DNA from: Thalassovita gelatinovora
GTDB lineage: Bacteria > Pseudomonadota > Alphaproteobacteria > Rhodobacterales > Rhodobacteraceae
DNA length: 64,000 bases
Direction of reading: 5' to 3'
Assembly (NCBI RefSeq): GCF_001458355.1
Contig: NZ_CYSA01000026.1
Location: 124,001-188,000, forward strand
Under the pieces are notes generated by a model, which saw only the letters and a list, made by a program, of their open reading frames with translations, searched no databases and was not told the origin of the DNA. Made by a program: the position numbers and the translations under genes. Positions 1 through 9,446 of the stretch are shown here, piece by piece; the stretch's first letter is position 1, and each line of letters opens with the position of its first letter.

Positions 1-645
1 GGCGGCCTCATTGGCAGCCTCAAAGGCGGCACTGTCATCGGTGGCACCATCACCCACCGCGCCGTAATCGCGGACATCGACCCAGTTCATCAGGTCACGG
101 TGAAACACATCGGTGATATCTTCGATCTCGATATCATCGATCCTGACCACGCCGCCATTTGCCCCGGTCAAGTCCAACCCGAAATGACCAAAGATCGGCA
201 CGTTGCCCCAAACCATATCGACCCCACCGCGATTGCCAGATCCGACAATCGCGCTGACCTCGACGACCTGACCGTAATCGGTCAGCGTCACGCTGGGTCC
301 GACCTCGGTCAATCCGGCGACATGGGTTTCGCTGCCATCCCCGGCCCAACCGGCAATCCGCACCGAAGGCAGGCTGCCGCTGATCGCCTTTACCTTTGCG
401 CGTATCCGCAAATAGCACCCCGGATAAAGCGGCGTTTGCCCCATATAGCGAAGCTTCTGTACCGAAACGGTTTTCTGCACTTCCAGGCAACCGGCGAAAT
501 CGGCATCGGAGGGCACATATGCAGCATTTACCGCGCCATCATATGTATCCGACCCCGGTGTGCCGTCGCCGCTGGACCAGACATCCAGCCCGAATTCAAA
601 GGCGGTGGGCATGAACACCACCCCGTCGGTAATCGCCTTGTTCAT
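1..645 (-). CDS. Right-handed beta-helix (pectate-lyase-3 / GH28-related) protein, 3' end outside the window
   Basis: The frame is open from an ATG at 645 to the window edge, so 215 N-terminal residues are visible and the C-terminus is missing. An AGGA-type ribosome site lies just upstream. The first ~180 residues are beta-rich without a recognised domain or signal peptide. Residues ~190-215 read VRDYGAVGDGATDDSAAF, the classic entry into a pectate-lyase-3/GH28-related right-handed beta-helix, with the DGxTDD turn. Such proteins bind or cleave polysaccharides, or serve as phage tail-spike-like fibres. The absence of a signal peptide leaves the tail-spike or GTA-like option open, but no phage gene is visible. 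The exact substrate cannot be inferred. Confidence 0.75.
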   Translation of the reverse strand, partial: MNKAITDGVVFMPTAFEFGLDVWSSGDGTPGSDTYDGAVNAAYVPSDADFAGCLEVQKTVSVQKLRYMGQTPLYPGCYLRIRAKVKAISGSLPSVRIAGWAGDGSETHVAGLTEVGPSVTLTDYGQVVEVSAIVGSGNRGGVDMVWGNVPIFGHFGLDLTGANGGVVRIDDIEIEDITDVFHRDLMNWVDVRDYGAVGDGATDDSAAFEAANEAA

Positions 646-811
646 CCTCTATCCTTTCCTCAGGCCCTCACGCGGTCGGGCGTTTTGCTGGGCATCCTTG
701 CGTAATCCGGGTCAATCCCGGTCTGGAAAGGGGATAGCAAATGAAGCGTTAACGACTGCTGAGACCACCGTGACACCTATGTGATCTTGAATCGCAGGCC
801 GGAACCAATAG

Positions 812-1660
812 ATGATGAAAAATGCCCGGAAAATCGATGCAAATACGATGACTTATCGTCTGACCCGCAAAGACAAGACGTTGCAATCCTCGCTTCGCCG
901 GATCGCGCTGGAACAGATTGATGCGGGATTGCTGGACATGGGCGACCCGGCATTAGATCGCAAACAACTGGTTCACAACCTGCGCAAACGCTGCAAGAAA
1001 CTGCGCGGATTGATCTGGCTTGTGCATCATGGGTTCGCAGCCGCCCGCGACGAAGATTGCGCGATCCGTGATCTGGCGCGCCTGTTGGCCGATAGCCGTG
1101 ATCGCTCGGTCCTGTTGGACACCCATAGCAGCCTCGGTGGTGATGCGGTGTCATCGCAAGAATTACCACTGCCCGAAGGCGTGGAGGACGGTTTCCGGGC
1201 GCTGCGCGACCGGGCTGCCGGTTGGACGCTCAAGGGCAAGGACGCCGCTATTCTGACCATTGGCCTGACCGAAGTGGCGGAGCGGATGAATGCCGCTTTT
1301 GAACAGGCGATGAACAAAAACAGCGCGGAAAATCTGCATCACTGGCGCACATGGGCGAAATACCACTGGTATCATGCCCGGCTGATGCAATCGGCTTGGC
1401 CCGGTCCGATCCGGGCCCGCCGCTTTGAGGCGCAGGTGCTGGCCGAAGCGCTGGGTGATCATCATGATCTGGCTGTTTACCGCGATAGGCTGGCGCAGGG
1501 CCCGAATGGTGCGCCTGACAAACTTGAAGCCAAAGCGCGCAAAAGACAGCGTGCGCTGGAACGGCAAGCCTACGATTTGGGCCGCCGTTTCAAGGCCGAC
1601 AAACCCGGTGATCTGGCCAAGCGTTGGGTCAAATGGTGGAAGATCAGTCGCGCAGGCTAG
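812..1660 (+). CDS. CHAD domain protein
   Basis: This 282-residue protein is a stand-alone CHAD domain (conserved histidine alpha-helical domain), a helical fold rich in His, Lys and Arg that binds polyphosphate. The family signs are VHNLRKRCKKLRGL (helix 1, ~residue 54), HHWRTWAKYHWYHARL (~175) and LGDHHDLAVYRDRL (~215). No CYTH/triphosphatase domain is attached, unlike in many relatives. Two starts are possible: ATG at 812, or ATG at 848 (MTYRLTRKD), which fits the usual beginning of the family better. Neither has a clear Shine-Dalgarno. The gene converges on lysK across a 10-bp-stem terminator. Confidence 0.88.
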   Translation: MMKNARKIDANTMTYRLTRKDKTLQSSLRRIALEQIDAGLLDMGDPALDRKQLVHNLRKRCKKLRGLIWLVHHGFAAARDEDCAIRDLARLLADSRDRSVLLDTHSSLGGDAVSSQELPLPEGVEDGFRALRDRAAGWTLKGKDAAILTIGLTEVAERMNAAFEQAMNKNSAENLHHWRTWAKYHWYHARLMQSAWPGPIRARRFEAQVLAEALGDHHDLAVYRDRLAQGPNGAPDKLEAKARKRQRALERQAYDLGRRFKADKPGDLAKRWVKWWKISRAG

Positions 1661-1686
1661 GGCGAAGCGCGGTTGTTCCGTTCGAA

Positions 1687-1712
1687 TGCCGGACCGACGT
1701 GACGGTCCGGCA
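1687..1712. terminator. Bidirectional terminator between the CHAD gene and lysK
   Basis: A perfect 10-bp inverted repeat, TGCCGGACCG / CGGTCCGGCA with a 6-nt loop, lies 26 bases after the CHAD stop and 6 bases beyond the lysK stop. On the plus strand it is followed by CTTTGG. It sits where two convergent genes end, so it can serve both strands. Confidence 0.7.
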
Positions 1713-1718
1713 CTTTGG

Positions 1719-3293
1719 TCAGCCCTGCGCGCCTGCCAGCGCCCTGTCGATCAGCGCGATGGTTTCGTCGATGCCATAAAGCGCGATGAACCCGCCGAAA
1801 CGCGGGCCTTGGCTGGCCCCCAGCAGGACTTCATACAACGCCTTGAACCAATCGCGCATCGGGTCGAACCGTTCGCGACCCACGCTGAAGACCAGCCCCT
1901 GTAATTCCTCGGCATCCAGCCCGCCGTCCCAGACGGCCAGCTTGTCGCGCAGTTCTGTCAGCGCTTCGCGTTCAAGATCGGTCGGTGCGCGGAACACCTT
2001 GGTCGGTTTGACAAAGTCGTTGTAATAGCGCACCGCGAAACCGGCCGCCTGATCCATGTCGGCATTGGTTTCGGGCGACGCTTCGGGCGCGTAGCGGCGA
2101 ATGAACCCCCACATGGTTTCGGTGTCCTCGGCCCCGGACACCGATGCAAGGTTCAGCAGCATCGAGAACGGCACCACCATGGTCGAAACGGGCGGAGTAC
2201 CGCCATGAATGTGCCAAACTGGGTTATTCACCTTCTGCGCGGCATCCTGATCGGGATAGGCGCGCAATTGCTGGTGATATTCGTCTACTGCCTTGGGGAT
2301 AACGTCAAAATGCATCCGCTTGGCCGTTTTCGGCTTCTGGTACATGAAATAGGACAGGCTCTCGGTCGAGGCATAGGTCAGCCATTCGTCGATGGTCAAC
2401 CCGTTGCCTTTCGACTTGGAAATCTTTTCGCCATTCTCGTCCAGGAACAGTTCATAGGTGAAATGTTCCGGCTTTTTGCCGCCAAGAATTTCACAAATCC
2501 GGTCATAGATCGGGGTGTTGGTCGAATGGTCCTTGCCATACATTTCGAAATCCACGTCCAGCGCCGCCCAGCGGGCACCGAAATCGGGCTTCCATTGCAG
2601 CTTTACCTGGCCGCCGGTCACCGGCAGGGTCCATTCCTTACCATCTTCGTCGTCAAACGTGATGGTGTAGTCGGTGGCGTTCACCTCTTTCATCGGCACG
2701 TAAAGCACCCGACCGGTTTCGGGGTGGATCGGCAGGAAGATCGAATAGGTTTGCTTGCGTTCTTCGCGCAAGCTTTTCAGCATCACCTTCATCACGTCGT
2801 CATAGCGATCCACGGCGCGTTTCAGCACCTCGTCGAATTGGCCGGACTTGTAAAAATCGGTGGCCGAAAAGAATTCGTATTCAAACCCGAACGTATCCAG
2901 AAACCGGCGCAGCATCGCATTGTTATGATCGCCGAAGCTATCATATTCACCGAACGGGTCGGGCACCGCGGTCAGCGGTTTTTGGATGTTGGCGTGCAGC
3001 ATGTCCTGTTCCGGCACATTGTCGGGAACCTTGCGCATCCCATCCATGTCGTCGGAAAAACAGATCAGCCGGGTCGGGATGTCGCTGATCAGCTCAAACG
3101 CGCGTCGGATCATCGTGGTGCGTGCGACTTCGCCAAAGGTGCCGATATGCGGCAAACCGCTGGGTCCGTAACCGGTTTCAAACAGGACATGGCCCTTTTC
3201 CGGTGCCTGTTTTTCGTAACGCTTCACCAGCTTGCGGGCTTCTTCGAACGGCCAGGCTTTCGATTTCAGGGCGGCGTCACGCAATTCGGACAT
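1719..3293 (-). CDS. lysK: Lysine--tRNA ligase, class I
   Basis: Charges tRNA-Lys with lysine in the cytoplasm. The 524-residue protein is the class I (Rossmann) enzyme, unrelated to the class II LysS of most bacteria and typical of archaea, spirochaetes and many alphaproteobacteria. The HIGH-type motif is [10 protein letters not shown] (residues 44-53) and the KMSKS loop is KISKSKG (290-296). The start at 3293 ([16 protein letters not shown]) has GGAGAG 7 bases upstream. An in-frame extension to 3332 lacks family similarity and was not used. It is monocistronic here, converging on the CHAD gene. Confidence 0.97.
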   Translation of the reverse strand: MSELRDAALKSKAWPFEEARKLVKRYEKQAPEKGHVLFETGYGPSGLPHIGTFGEVARTTMIRRAFELISDIPTRLICFSDDMDGMRKVPDNVPEQDMLHANIQKPLTAVPDPFGEYDSFGDHNNAMLRRFLDTFGFEYEFFSATDFYKSGQFDEVLKRAVDRYDDVMKVMLKSLREERKQTYSIFLPIHPETGRVLYVPMKEVNATDYTITFDDEDGKEWTLPVTGGQVKLQWKPDFGARWAALDVDFEMYGKDHSTNTPIYDRICEILGGKKPEHFTYELFLDENGEKISKSKGNGLTIDEWLTYASTESLSYFMYQKPKTAKRMHFDVIPKAVDEYHQQLRAYPDQDAAQKVNNPVWHIHGGTPPVSTMVVPFSMLLNLASVSGAEDTETMWGFIRRYAPEASPETNADMDQAAGFAVRYYNDFVKPTKVFRAPTDLEREALTELRDKLAVWDGGLDAEELQGLVFSVGRERFDPMRDWFKALYEVLLGASQGPRFGGFIALYGIDETIALIDRALAGAQG

Positions 3294-3554
3294 CGGGTCT
3301 CTCCAACAGGTCAAGGTCCGCCCGCGCCCCATGCGCGGCAGACCGCCGTTTCCTATGTCGCAACGGAACGCCAGTCAACATGGCCGCAGCGCAACAGATG
3401 AACGGGGGGGTAATGAACGCGCAACAAACAGCTGTACCGGAAAGATAAAACCCACGCCTTAACGTCGTGATGCCTTGTCGGCAGAGGGCCTAAGGCTTAT
3501 CTACTGAATCGACCCGCGCGGAACGATGGCCGGGCGAAAACGGAAGGAAAGCCG

Positions 3555-3980
3555 GTGTCCGAACAGATTTCTCATCCCCTGAGCCCGCAAGATTGCCTTG
3601 TCGCGGTGATGATTGCCGTGTCGGCGTCGGATGAAAATATGCGCACCGCCGAATTGCTCAAGATTCAAAACGCGGTGAATCACCTGCCGGTTTTCGCCTC
3701 CTACGACATTGACCGGATGACCGAGATGTCGCAGACGGTGTTCGATCTGTTTTCCGAAGAAGATGGGTTGGATGCGCTGTTCGGACTGATCCGCGACAAC
3801 CTGCCGGAACATCTGTTCGAAACTGCCTATGCGCTGGCCTGCGATGTGGCCGCTGCGGATGGTCATATTCTGGAACCGGAATTGCGCCTGCTGGAAGAAA
3901 TCCGCTACGAGTTGAACATTGACCGGTTGCACGCTGCAGCGATCGAACGCGGTGCTCGGGCTAGGCATATGAGCGGCTGA
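3555..3980 (+). CDS. TerB-like tellurite resistance family protein
   Basis: A 141-residue, all-helical acidic protein resembling the TerB/DjlA N-terminal fold: the segments AVMIAVSASDENM (~17-30) and ALACDVAAADGHILEPELRLLEEI (~92-115) are the two acidic helix-hairpin repeats that bind metal in TerB proteins. The start is GTG at 3555, supported by AAGGAAAG 5 bases upstream. The wider ter operon is absent, so tellurite resistance itself is not implied. It stands alone between lysK (divergent) and dacB (convergent). Confidence 0.82.
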   Translation: MSEQISHPLSPQDCLVAVMIAVSASDENMRTAELLKIQNAVNHLPVFASYDIDRMTEMSQTVFDLFSEEDGLDALFGLIRDNLPEHLFETAYALACDVAAADGHILEPELRLLEEIRYELNIDRLHAAAIERGARARHMSG

Positions 3981-4023
3981 TTTAGCCTTCTGTCAGTATG
4001 CGTTATCGGCAGAGTTGCACCCG

Positions 4024-5514
4024 TCACGCACTGTAAAGCGTCCCCCAGCGTTCCAGCAGAGTCTGCTGCAGTCCCTTTGATTTCCTGATCCAGCTGCGGC
4101 TGCCCTTGGGCCGTTCCCTGTCGTCCTTACCCAACTTGCTGCGTTTCGACTGATCGGCGGTGAAGATCGCAAAGGCCAGTTCCGACCCGTCCGTCGCTGT
4201 CACATACCCGGCTAGGGTACTGGCGAAGTTCAGCGTGCCGGTCTTTGCCACGACTTTCAGCGGATGGTTGGTATTGGGTTTGCCATTGGCATGGCGCAGG
4301 ATGACAGGTTTCAGCAGCGGTTTCAGTTGCTGTCTGGCTACCACTGTATCAAGCGCCCCGACCATGTCGGCAGCGGTTACCCGCGACGCATCTCCCAACC
4401 CGGAATGATCGACGAAACGCGCCTGTCCCATGTCCAGCTTGTCGCGGGCCCATCGTGTCATCGCCTGACCCGAAGCTAACAAAGACGTTGCTTTGCTGCC
4501 GTCCGCCTGAGTCGCGGCCAATCCGATCATTTCGGCGCTCAGGTTGGTCGAATATTTCAGTGTCAGCCGCAGAATGTCGCGCAGGACCGCGCTTTGCTGC
4601 GTCACCACCGTGCTGCCCGCTGGCAGCGTGTTTGCGATGGTTTCTTTGGGCAAGGAGATCCCGTGGGCGCGGGCCAGGGTGCGGAACACATCACCGGCAT
4701 ATTTGTCCGGTCTGCGCACCGGCAACCAACGTGACCCCCCATTGCCCAATGCACCACTGGCCACCGTCCAGTGATCGGTGCCGCCCCGGCTTTCATAGGT
4801 ATAGACCGGCAACTGCCGGGTCTGGACCGCCATTTTCGCGATCGCCACTTCCGGGCGATATTTAGCACTGCGCGCATCCATGCTGACACCCCAGCCCTGA
4901 CCACTGCGACGCCATTCGAAATGGACCCGGTTGAAATTCAGTGCCAGTCCGGAAATGGACGGGTTATAACCGACATGATCAGGCTGGTTGTTATCGATCT
5001 TTCCGATATAAGGTAGCGCCCCGGCCCAGACTTGGAACTGGCCGCGAACCTCTCTTACGCCCGCAGCCTTGAGCTTGCGGGCCATGTCGGCCAAAGCATC
5101 GGTGTCCAGAGTCGGATCGCCGCCACCGGCCAACACCAAATCCCCCTTCAGGATACCGTTTTCCACCGGTCCGGTGGTGATCAGCCGGGTGCGAAACCGA
5201 TGCGATGGTCCCAGCTTTTCCAGCGCGTAAAGCGCGGTGATCGATTTTGTCACGCTGGCGGGAGGCAATCCCTGTGCCCCACCATGGCTTTCCAAAACGC
5301 GTCCCGTTGCGGTGTCGGCCACGGCAAATCCGATTTGCCCGCTCAGCCCGGCTTTGTGGATCAGCGCCTCGGCTGCTGGAATCGCCTGCTTGTGCAAACC
5401 TGACGGGCGCGTATGGGGGCGCAGGGAAATTTCCGGCGGTGCGGCCCAGGCCGGCACTGCCGAGGCGGCAGCAAGAACGGTCAGAAAACCGCGTCGGGAA
5501 TAGTCTTGAACCAT
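4024..5514 (-). CDS. dacB: D-alanyl-D-alanine carboxypeptidase/endopeptidase (PBP4 family)
   Basis: A periplasmic low-molecular-weight penicillin-binding protein (class C, 496 residues) that trims D-Ala from, or cleaves cross-links in, peptidoglycan. It carries a twin-arginine signal (SRRGFL at 6-11, then a hydrophobic stretch to AWA). All three active-site motifs are present: SVTK (87-90, catalytic Ser87), STN followed by LSAEMIG in the middle, and KTG (VVAKTGTLNFAS) in the C-terminal part. It lies 64 bases downstream of nadD on the same strand, probably as the second gene of a two-gene operon. Confidence 0.95.
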   Translation of the reverse strand: MVQDYSRRGFLTVLAAASAVPAWAAPPEISLRPHTRPSGLHKQAIPAAEALIHKAGLSGQIGFAVADTATGRVLESHGGAQGLPPASVTKSITALYALEKLGPSHRFRTRLITTGPVENGILKGDLVLAGGGDPTLDTDALADMARKLKAAGVREVRGQFQVWAGALPYIGKIDNNQPDHVGYNPSISGLALNFNRVHFEWRRSGQGWGVSMDARSAKYRPEVAIAKMAVQTRQLPVYTYESRGGTDHWTVASGALGNGGSRWLPVRRPDKYAGDVFRTLARAHGISLPKETIANTLPAGSTVVTQQSAVLRDILRLTLKYSTNLSAEMIGLAATQADGSKATSLLASGQAMTRWARDKLDMGQARFVDHSGLGDASRVTAADMVGALDTVVARQQLKPLLKPVILRHANGKPNTNHPLKVVAKTGTLNFASTLAGYVTATDGSELAFAIFTADQSKRSKLGKDDRERPKGSRSWIRKSKGLQQTLLERWGTLYSA

Positions 5515-5578
5515 AGCGGAATGTTAACCTCAGCCGCCCGTACAGAACAAGCGCTGCAAGCGCCATGCCGTGACGAAT

Positions 5579-6178
5579 TTATCCCCAATCGCCCCGTTCA
5601 CGGATCATTGTTGAAGATACCGCAACCATCGGCACGTTTACGAAGCACCAACACGGGGCCGGGCAGTGGCCCAGCAGGTGGCTGGCCTGCGCCGGTAGCC
5701 GCGCGGCACGGAATACCCGCGCGGTTTTCGACGCCCGCGCTGAGATTCGCTGCCGTGGCCGTGCCAGCACCCCGATCGGCACCCGCGCCACGATGTCCCG
5801 CCAATCTTGCCATTGGTCGAACTGCACCAGATTATCCGCCCCCATCAGCCAGACGAAATTTACATCCGGGCGCTGTTGCTGCAAAGCGGCGATGGTTTCA
5901 GCGGTAAACCGGGTTCCGATCCGGGCTTCGAAATCGCTGATCTTGACGCGGGGATGGTCGATCATTCGGCGCGCCATTTCCATCCGCCGTTGCAGGTCTG
6001 CGGGACCCTTTTCCTTCAACGGGTTGCCGGGGCTGACCAGCCACCAAACCTGATCCAAACCGAACCGTTTCAGCGCTTCGCGGGTGATATGGGCATGGCC
6101 GTCATGGGCCGGATCAAAGGACCCGCCCAGCAACCCGATCACCTGACCGGCACGCGCATATGGCAATTGGTAACGCAT
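5579..6178 (-). CDS. nadD: Nicotinate-nucleotide adenylyltransferase
   Basis: Transfers AMP from ATP to nicotinate mononucleotide, giving deamido-NAD+ in NAD biosynthesis. The 199 residues are normal for the family. The nucleotidyltransferase motif [17 protein letters not shown] lies at residues ~14-30 (GxFDPxHxGH), and the C-terminal ATP-binding SSTMIR is near residue 190. In many alphaproteobacteria nadD sits next to rsfS and rlmH; that linkage is absent here and dacB follows instead. Confidence 0.96.
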   Translation of the reverse strand: MRYQLPYARAGQVIGLLGGSFDPAHDGHAHITREALKRFGLDQVWWLVSPGNPLKEKGPADLQRRMEMARRMIDHPRVKISDFEARIGTRFTAETIAALQQQRPDVNFVWLMGADNLVQFDQWQDWRDIVARVPIGVLARPRQRISARASKTARVFRAARLPAQASHLLGHCPAPCWCFVNVPMVAVSSTMIRERGDWG

Positions 6179-6267
6179 TGCATTTTCTTGGCCTTTCGCG
6201 GCTCACACTGTCAACCGCAAAGCCCGGCTTGACGGTTGTAAAAGCTTGTCCTAGGTAAATAAAAATA

Positions 6268-6283
6268 GTTTACAAAGGTAAAC
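6268..6283. promoter_or_regulatory. Candidate MarR operator overlapping the ribosome site of the MarR-GNAT gene
   Basis: A perfect inverted repeat GTTTAC-AAAG-GTAAAC ends 4 bases before the ATG at 6288 and covers its AAAGG ribosome site. A further half-site, AGGTAAAT, lies at 6252-6259. The AT-rich surroundings contrast with the GC-rich neighbourhood. MarR proteins usually bind such palindromes in their own promoters, so autoregulation is inferred. Confidence 0.55.
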
Positions 6284-6287
6284 GACC

Positions 6288-7166
6288 ATGCCGCATGACC
6301 CCGTCGCTCGTATCCGCCGCTTCAACCGCGCCGTCACCCGTGAAACCGGTGCGTTGGATCAATCCTTCCTTGGTCGTGGTCGGCCGCTTGGTCCGGCCCG
6401 CGTTCTGCATGCGATCGGGCCGGACGGCACCGATTTGGAAACCATCCGCGCCTATCTTGATCTGGAAAAGGCGCTGCTCAGCCGGTTCCTCAAAACTCTT
6501 CAGGATGACGGGCTGATCACGTTGGACAAAGACCCCGAAGATGGCCGCCGCCGCGTCGCGCGGCTGAGCCAACAGGGCAGGGCGGAACGTGATGCCTATA
6601 ACGAATTGTCCAATAGCCGCGCTCGCGCCCTGCTGGACCGCCACCCGAAACCCGAAGCATTGCTGGCGGCGATGGACCTTGTCGCCTCGGCGCTGGGCCG
6701 CGACCGGGTGGATCTGACCGAGGCCGACCCGCGCAGCACCGACGCCGTCTATTGCCTCTCCGAATATTACGCCGAGCTTGGCCGCCGTTTTGACACCGGC
6801 TTCGACGTCAATCTCAGTCGCGATCCCGAAGCCACCGACATGATGCCCCCGCGCGGCAGCTTCCTGATCGCCCGCTCCGACGGTCTACCGCTGGGCTGCG
6901 TCGGGCTGAAGGGCACCGACAAGGGCTACGGCGAAATCAAGAGGCTCTGGGTTTCCCCCGCCGCCCGTGGCCTTGGCCTTGCTCGTCGCCTGATGGACGC
7001 CGCCGAGGATGCGGCCCGCGCCCTCGGCATCCCGCTTCTGCGGCTCGACACCAATTCGGCGCTGCCCGAGGCGGTGGCGCTTTACCGCAATTCCGGCTGG
7101 ACCGAGATCGACCGCTTCAACGATGATCCCTACCCGGATCATTTCTTCGAAAAAGTTCTAGGATAA
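6288..7166 (+). CDS. MarR-type regulator fused to a GNAT N-acetyltransferase
   Basis: A 292-residue two-domain protein. Residues ~1-140 form a winged helix-turn-helix of the MarR type (LETIRAYLDLEKALLSRFLKTLQDDGLI; the wing is DPEDGRRRVARLS). Residues ~150-292 form a GNAT acetyltransferase with the acetyl-CoA loop AARGLGLARRLM (~225-236) and the C-terminal NSGWTEIDRFNDDPYPDHFFEK. Such fusions are a recurrent bacterial family. The acetylated substrate, which may also act as the ligand, is unknown. The gene is monocistronic, with an inverted repeat over its ribosome site; ettA follows 96 bases later with its own ribosome site. Confidence 0.9.
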   Translation: MPHDPVARIRRFNRAVTRETGALDQSFLGRGRPLGPARVLHAIGPDGTDLETIRAYLDLEKALLSRFLKTLQDDGLITLDKDPEDGRRRVARLSQQGRAERDAYNELSNSRARALLDRHPKPEALLAAMDLVASALGRDRVDLTEADPRSTDAVYCLSEYYAELGRRFDTGFDVNLSRDPEATDMMPPRGSFLIARSDGLPLGCVGLKGTDKGYGEIKRLWVSPAARGLGLARRLMDAAEDAARALGIPLLRLDTNSALPEAVALYRNSGWTEIDRFNDDPYPDHFFEKVLG

Positions 7167-7262
7167 GGTGCCGGGCGCGGCATTGCCTTCAACGATTGCC
7201 CCCACCCGCTCCCTCCGCTATCACACCGTCCAACGTGAAATTCCTGTAACGGAGCGACCCCG

Positions 7263-8918
7263 ATGGCCTCTTACCAGTATGTCTACCACATGTCCGGCGT
7301 CTCCAAGACCTATCCGGGCGGCAAGAAATGCTTTGAAAACATTCACCTGAACTTCCTGCCCGGGGTCAAGATCGGCGTCGTCGGCGTGAACGGTTCCGGT
7401 AAATCGACCCTGATGCGGATCATGGCCGGGATGGACAAGGAATATTCAGGAGAAGCCTGGGCCGCCGAAGGCGCCAAGGTCGGTTATCTGCCGCAGGAAC
7501 CCGATCTCGACCCGACCCTTGATGTGCGCGGCAATGTGATGCTGGGTGTGGCCGAAAAACAGGCCATTCTGGATCGCTACAACGAATTGGCGATGAATTA
7601 TTCGGATGAAACCGCTGATGAAATGGCCCGGTTGCAGGATGAAATCGACAGCCAGAACCTGTGGGATCTCGACAGTCAGGTCGATATTTCGATGGAGGCA
7701 CTGCGCTGCCCCCCCGACGATGCCGATGTGACGTCGCTTTCGGGCGGTGAAAAGCGCCGGGTCGCGCTGTGCAAACTGCTGCTCGAAGCACCCGACATGC
7801 TGCTTTTGGATGAGCCGACCAACCACCTTGATGCCGAAACCATCGCCTGGCTGCAACAGCACCTGATCGGCTACAAGGGCACCATCCTGATCGTCACCCA
7901 CGACCGCTATTTCCTCGACGATATCACCAGCTGGATTCTGGAACTCGATCGCGGTCGCGGTATTCCCTACGAAGGCAACTATTCCAACTGGTTGGAACAG
8001 AAAGCCAAGCGGCTGTCACACGAAGCCAAGGAAGACAAGGCGCGGCAGAAAACGCTGGAACGCGAACTCGACTGGATGCGGCAGGGCGCCAAGGCGCGGC
8101 AGGCCAAATCCAAGGCCCGGATTCAGTCCTATAACGATCTGGCCAACCAGTCGGAGCGTGAAAAGATCACCCGCGCCCAGATCGTCATCCCCAACGGCCC
8201 GCGGCTCGGCTCCAAGGTGATCGAGGTCGCCGGGCTGAAAAAACACATGGGCGATAAGCTGTTGATCGAAAATCTGTCGTTCGATCTGCCGCCGGGCGGT
8301 ATCGTCGGTGTGATCGGTCCCAACGGTGCCGGTAAAACCACCCTGTTCCGCATGCTGACCGGGCAGGAACAGCCTGACGAAGGTACGGTGGAATATGGCG
8401 ACACGGTGAAACTGTCCTATGTCGATCAGTCGCGCGACGATCTAAACGACGACGATACCGTGTGGGAAGCGATTTCCGGAGGTGCTGAACTGATCGAACT
8501 GGGCGACGCGCAGGTCAATTCGCGCGCCTATTGTTCTAGCTTCAACTTCAAGGGCGGCGACCAGCAGAAGAAACTGAACCTGCTGTCGGGCGGGGAACGC
8601 AACCGGGTTCACATGGCGCGGCTGCTGAAAGAAGGTGGCAACGTGCTGCTGCTCGATGAACCGACCAACGATCTGGACGTCGAAACCCTGCGCGCTTTGG
8701 AAGACGCGCTGGTTGATTTCGCCGGTTGCGCCGTGGTCATTTCGCACGACCGTTTCTTCCTTGACCGGATCTGTACCCATATCCTCGCCTTCGAAGGCGA
8801 CGCCCATGTCGAATGGTTCGAAGGCAATTTCGGCGATTACGAAGAAGACAAGAAACGCCGGCTGGGGCCGGATGCGTTGGAACCGAAACGGCTGAAGTAC
8901 AAGAAGTTCACGCGGTGA
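7263..8918 (+). CDS. ettA: Energy-dependent translational throttle protein EttA (ABC-F)
   Basis: A cytoplasmic ABC-F ATPase that binds the ribosomal E site and gates translation according to the ATP/ADP ratio. The 551 residues match E. coli EttA in length and layout: two ABC domains joined by the arm/linker, no membrane segments. Domain 1 has GVNGSGKST, LSGGEKRRVAL and LLLDEPTNHLD. Domain 2 has GPNGAGKTT, LSGGERNRVHM and LLLDEPTNDLD. The start has GGAG 9 bases upstream. A strong hairpin follows the stop. Confidence 0.97.
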   Translation: MASYQYVYHMSGVSKTYPGGKKCFENIHLNFLPGVKIGVVGVNGSGKSTLMRIMAGMDKEYSGEAWAAEGAKVGYLPQEPDLDPTLDVRGNVMLGVAEKQAILDRYNELAMNYSDETADEMARLQDEIDSQNLWDLDSQVDISMEALRCPPDDADVTSLSGGEKRRVALCKLLLEAPDMLLLDEPTNHLDAETIAWLQQHLIGYKGTILIVTHDRYFLDDITSWILELDRGRGIPYEGNYSNWLEQKAKRLSHEAKEDKARQKTLERELDWMRQGAKARQAKSKARIQSYNDLANQSEREKITRAQIVIPNGPRLGSKVIEVAGLKKHMGDKLLIENLSFDLPPGGIVGVIGPNGAGKTTLFRMLTGQEQPDEGTVEYGDTVKLSYVDQSRDDLNDDDTVWEAISGGAELIELGDAQVNSRAYCSSFNFKGGDQQKKLNLLSGGERNRVHMARLLKEGGNVLLLDEPTNDLDVETLRALEDALVDFAGCAVVISHDRFFLDRICTHILAFEGDAHVEWFEGNFGDYEEDKKRRLGPDALEPKRLKYKKFTR

Positions 8919-8922
8919 TCAG

Positions 8923-8950
8923 AAGGCGGCCTTCGGGCCGCCTTTCTTTT
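8923..8950 (+). terminator. Rho-independent terminator of ettA
   Basis: AAGGCGGCC-TTCG-GGCCGCCTT (9-bp perfect stem with a stable tetraloop) begins 5 bases after the ettA stop and is followed by TCTTTT. Confidence 0.9.
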
Positions 8951-8988
8951 GGTGTCAAGCCTTGCCACCCGTCGCATCCACACCGTAG

Positions 8989-9006
8989 GCCGGGCTTCAG
9001 CCCGGC
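8989..9006. repeat. REP-like GC-rich hairpin
   Basis: GCCGGGC-TTCA-GCCCGGC, flanked by GTAG and ACCCC, forms a perfect 7-bp hairpin between the ends of ettA and the convergent gene at 9063. It lacks a U tract. Its form resembles the short extragenic palindromes scattered through many proteobacterial genomes. No second copy was seen in this window. Confidence 0.4.
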
Positions 9007-9062
9007 ACCCCCCGGCGCAGCAGAACACACCTCAGGTTCGGAGAGGTGGGTTCGAAACCGGT

Positions 9063-9446
9063 TCAGAATCGACTGAACAACCCCTTTAGCCAATCGTCTC
9101 CGTTGGAGCAGCGCGCGACCAATGTCATCTTCGCAGCGGCCGGATAAGAGGGCATCGATAATTTCGTTTGGGCATATTGCGGTGCAAATTCTACCCGGAC
9201 CCGGTTGCGTTGCTCCGTATGCAGAACCGCGACACCGGTGCGGAACGCCGCATAATCACCGGTTTCAAGATCCCGCACCACGAACCTTTGGTCCTGTATT
9301 TCGCAACGGTTATCAAGCCGGATTTCAGCCCGAATACGATGCGGAGTCGGGACCAACAAATCCCCGATATCGTGACGCAGGACTATGACGGCAATTAAAA
9401 CGGATAGGCCAACACCCCAACCGATCCATGTTCGGGACGAAATCAT
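9063..9446 (-). CDS. Membrane-anchored hypothetical protein
   Basis: A 127-residue protein of unknown function. Residues ~6-27 (WIGWGVGLSVLIAVIVL) form one N-terminal membrane segment or uncleaved signal anchor. The rest is soluble, beta-rich and has two cysteines (RCEI and ARCSN) that could pair in the periplasm. No known domain was recognised. The ATG at 9446 lies 185 bases from the divergent uspA start. Coding on this strand is supported by codon use like its neighbours and by the hydrophobic N-terminus. Confidence 0.6.
   Translation of the reverse strand: MISSRTWIGWGVGLSVLIAVIVLRHDIGDLLVPTPHRIRAEIRLDNRCEIQDQRFVVRDLETGDYAAFRTGVAVLHTEQRNRVRVEFAPQYAQTKLSMPSYPAAAKMTLVARCSNGDDWLKGLFSRF

Noticed and set aside
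100-705. 201-codon plus-strand frame at the left edge
   Set aside because: Antisense to the beta-helix gene, whose minus-strand frame is open to the window edge and has a recognisable motif.
2205-3401. Open frame of 398 codons on the plus strand opposite lysK
   Set aside because: Mirror of the synthetase codons; no motif, no ribosome site, and lysK is certain.
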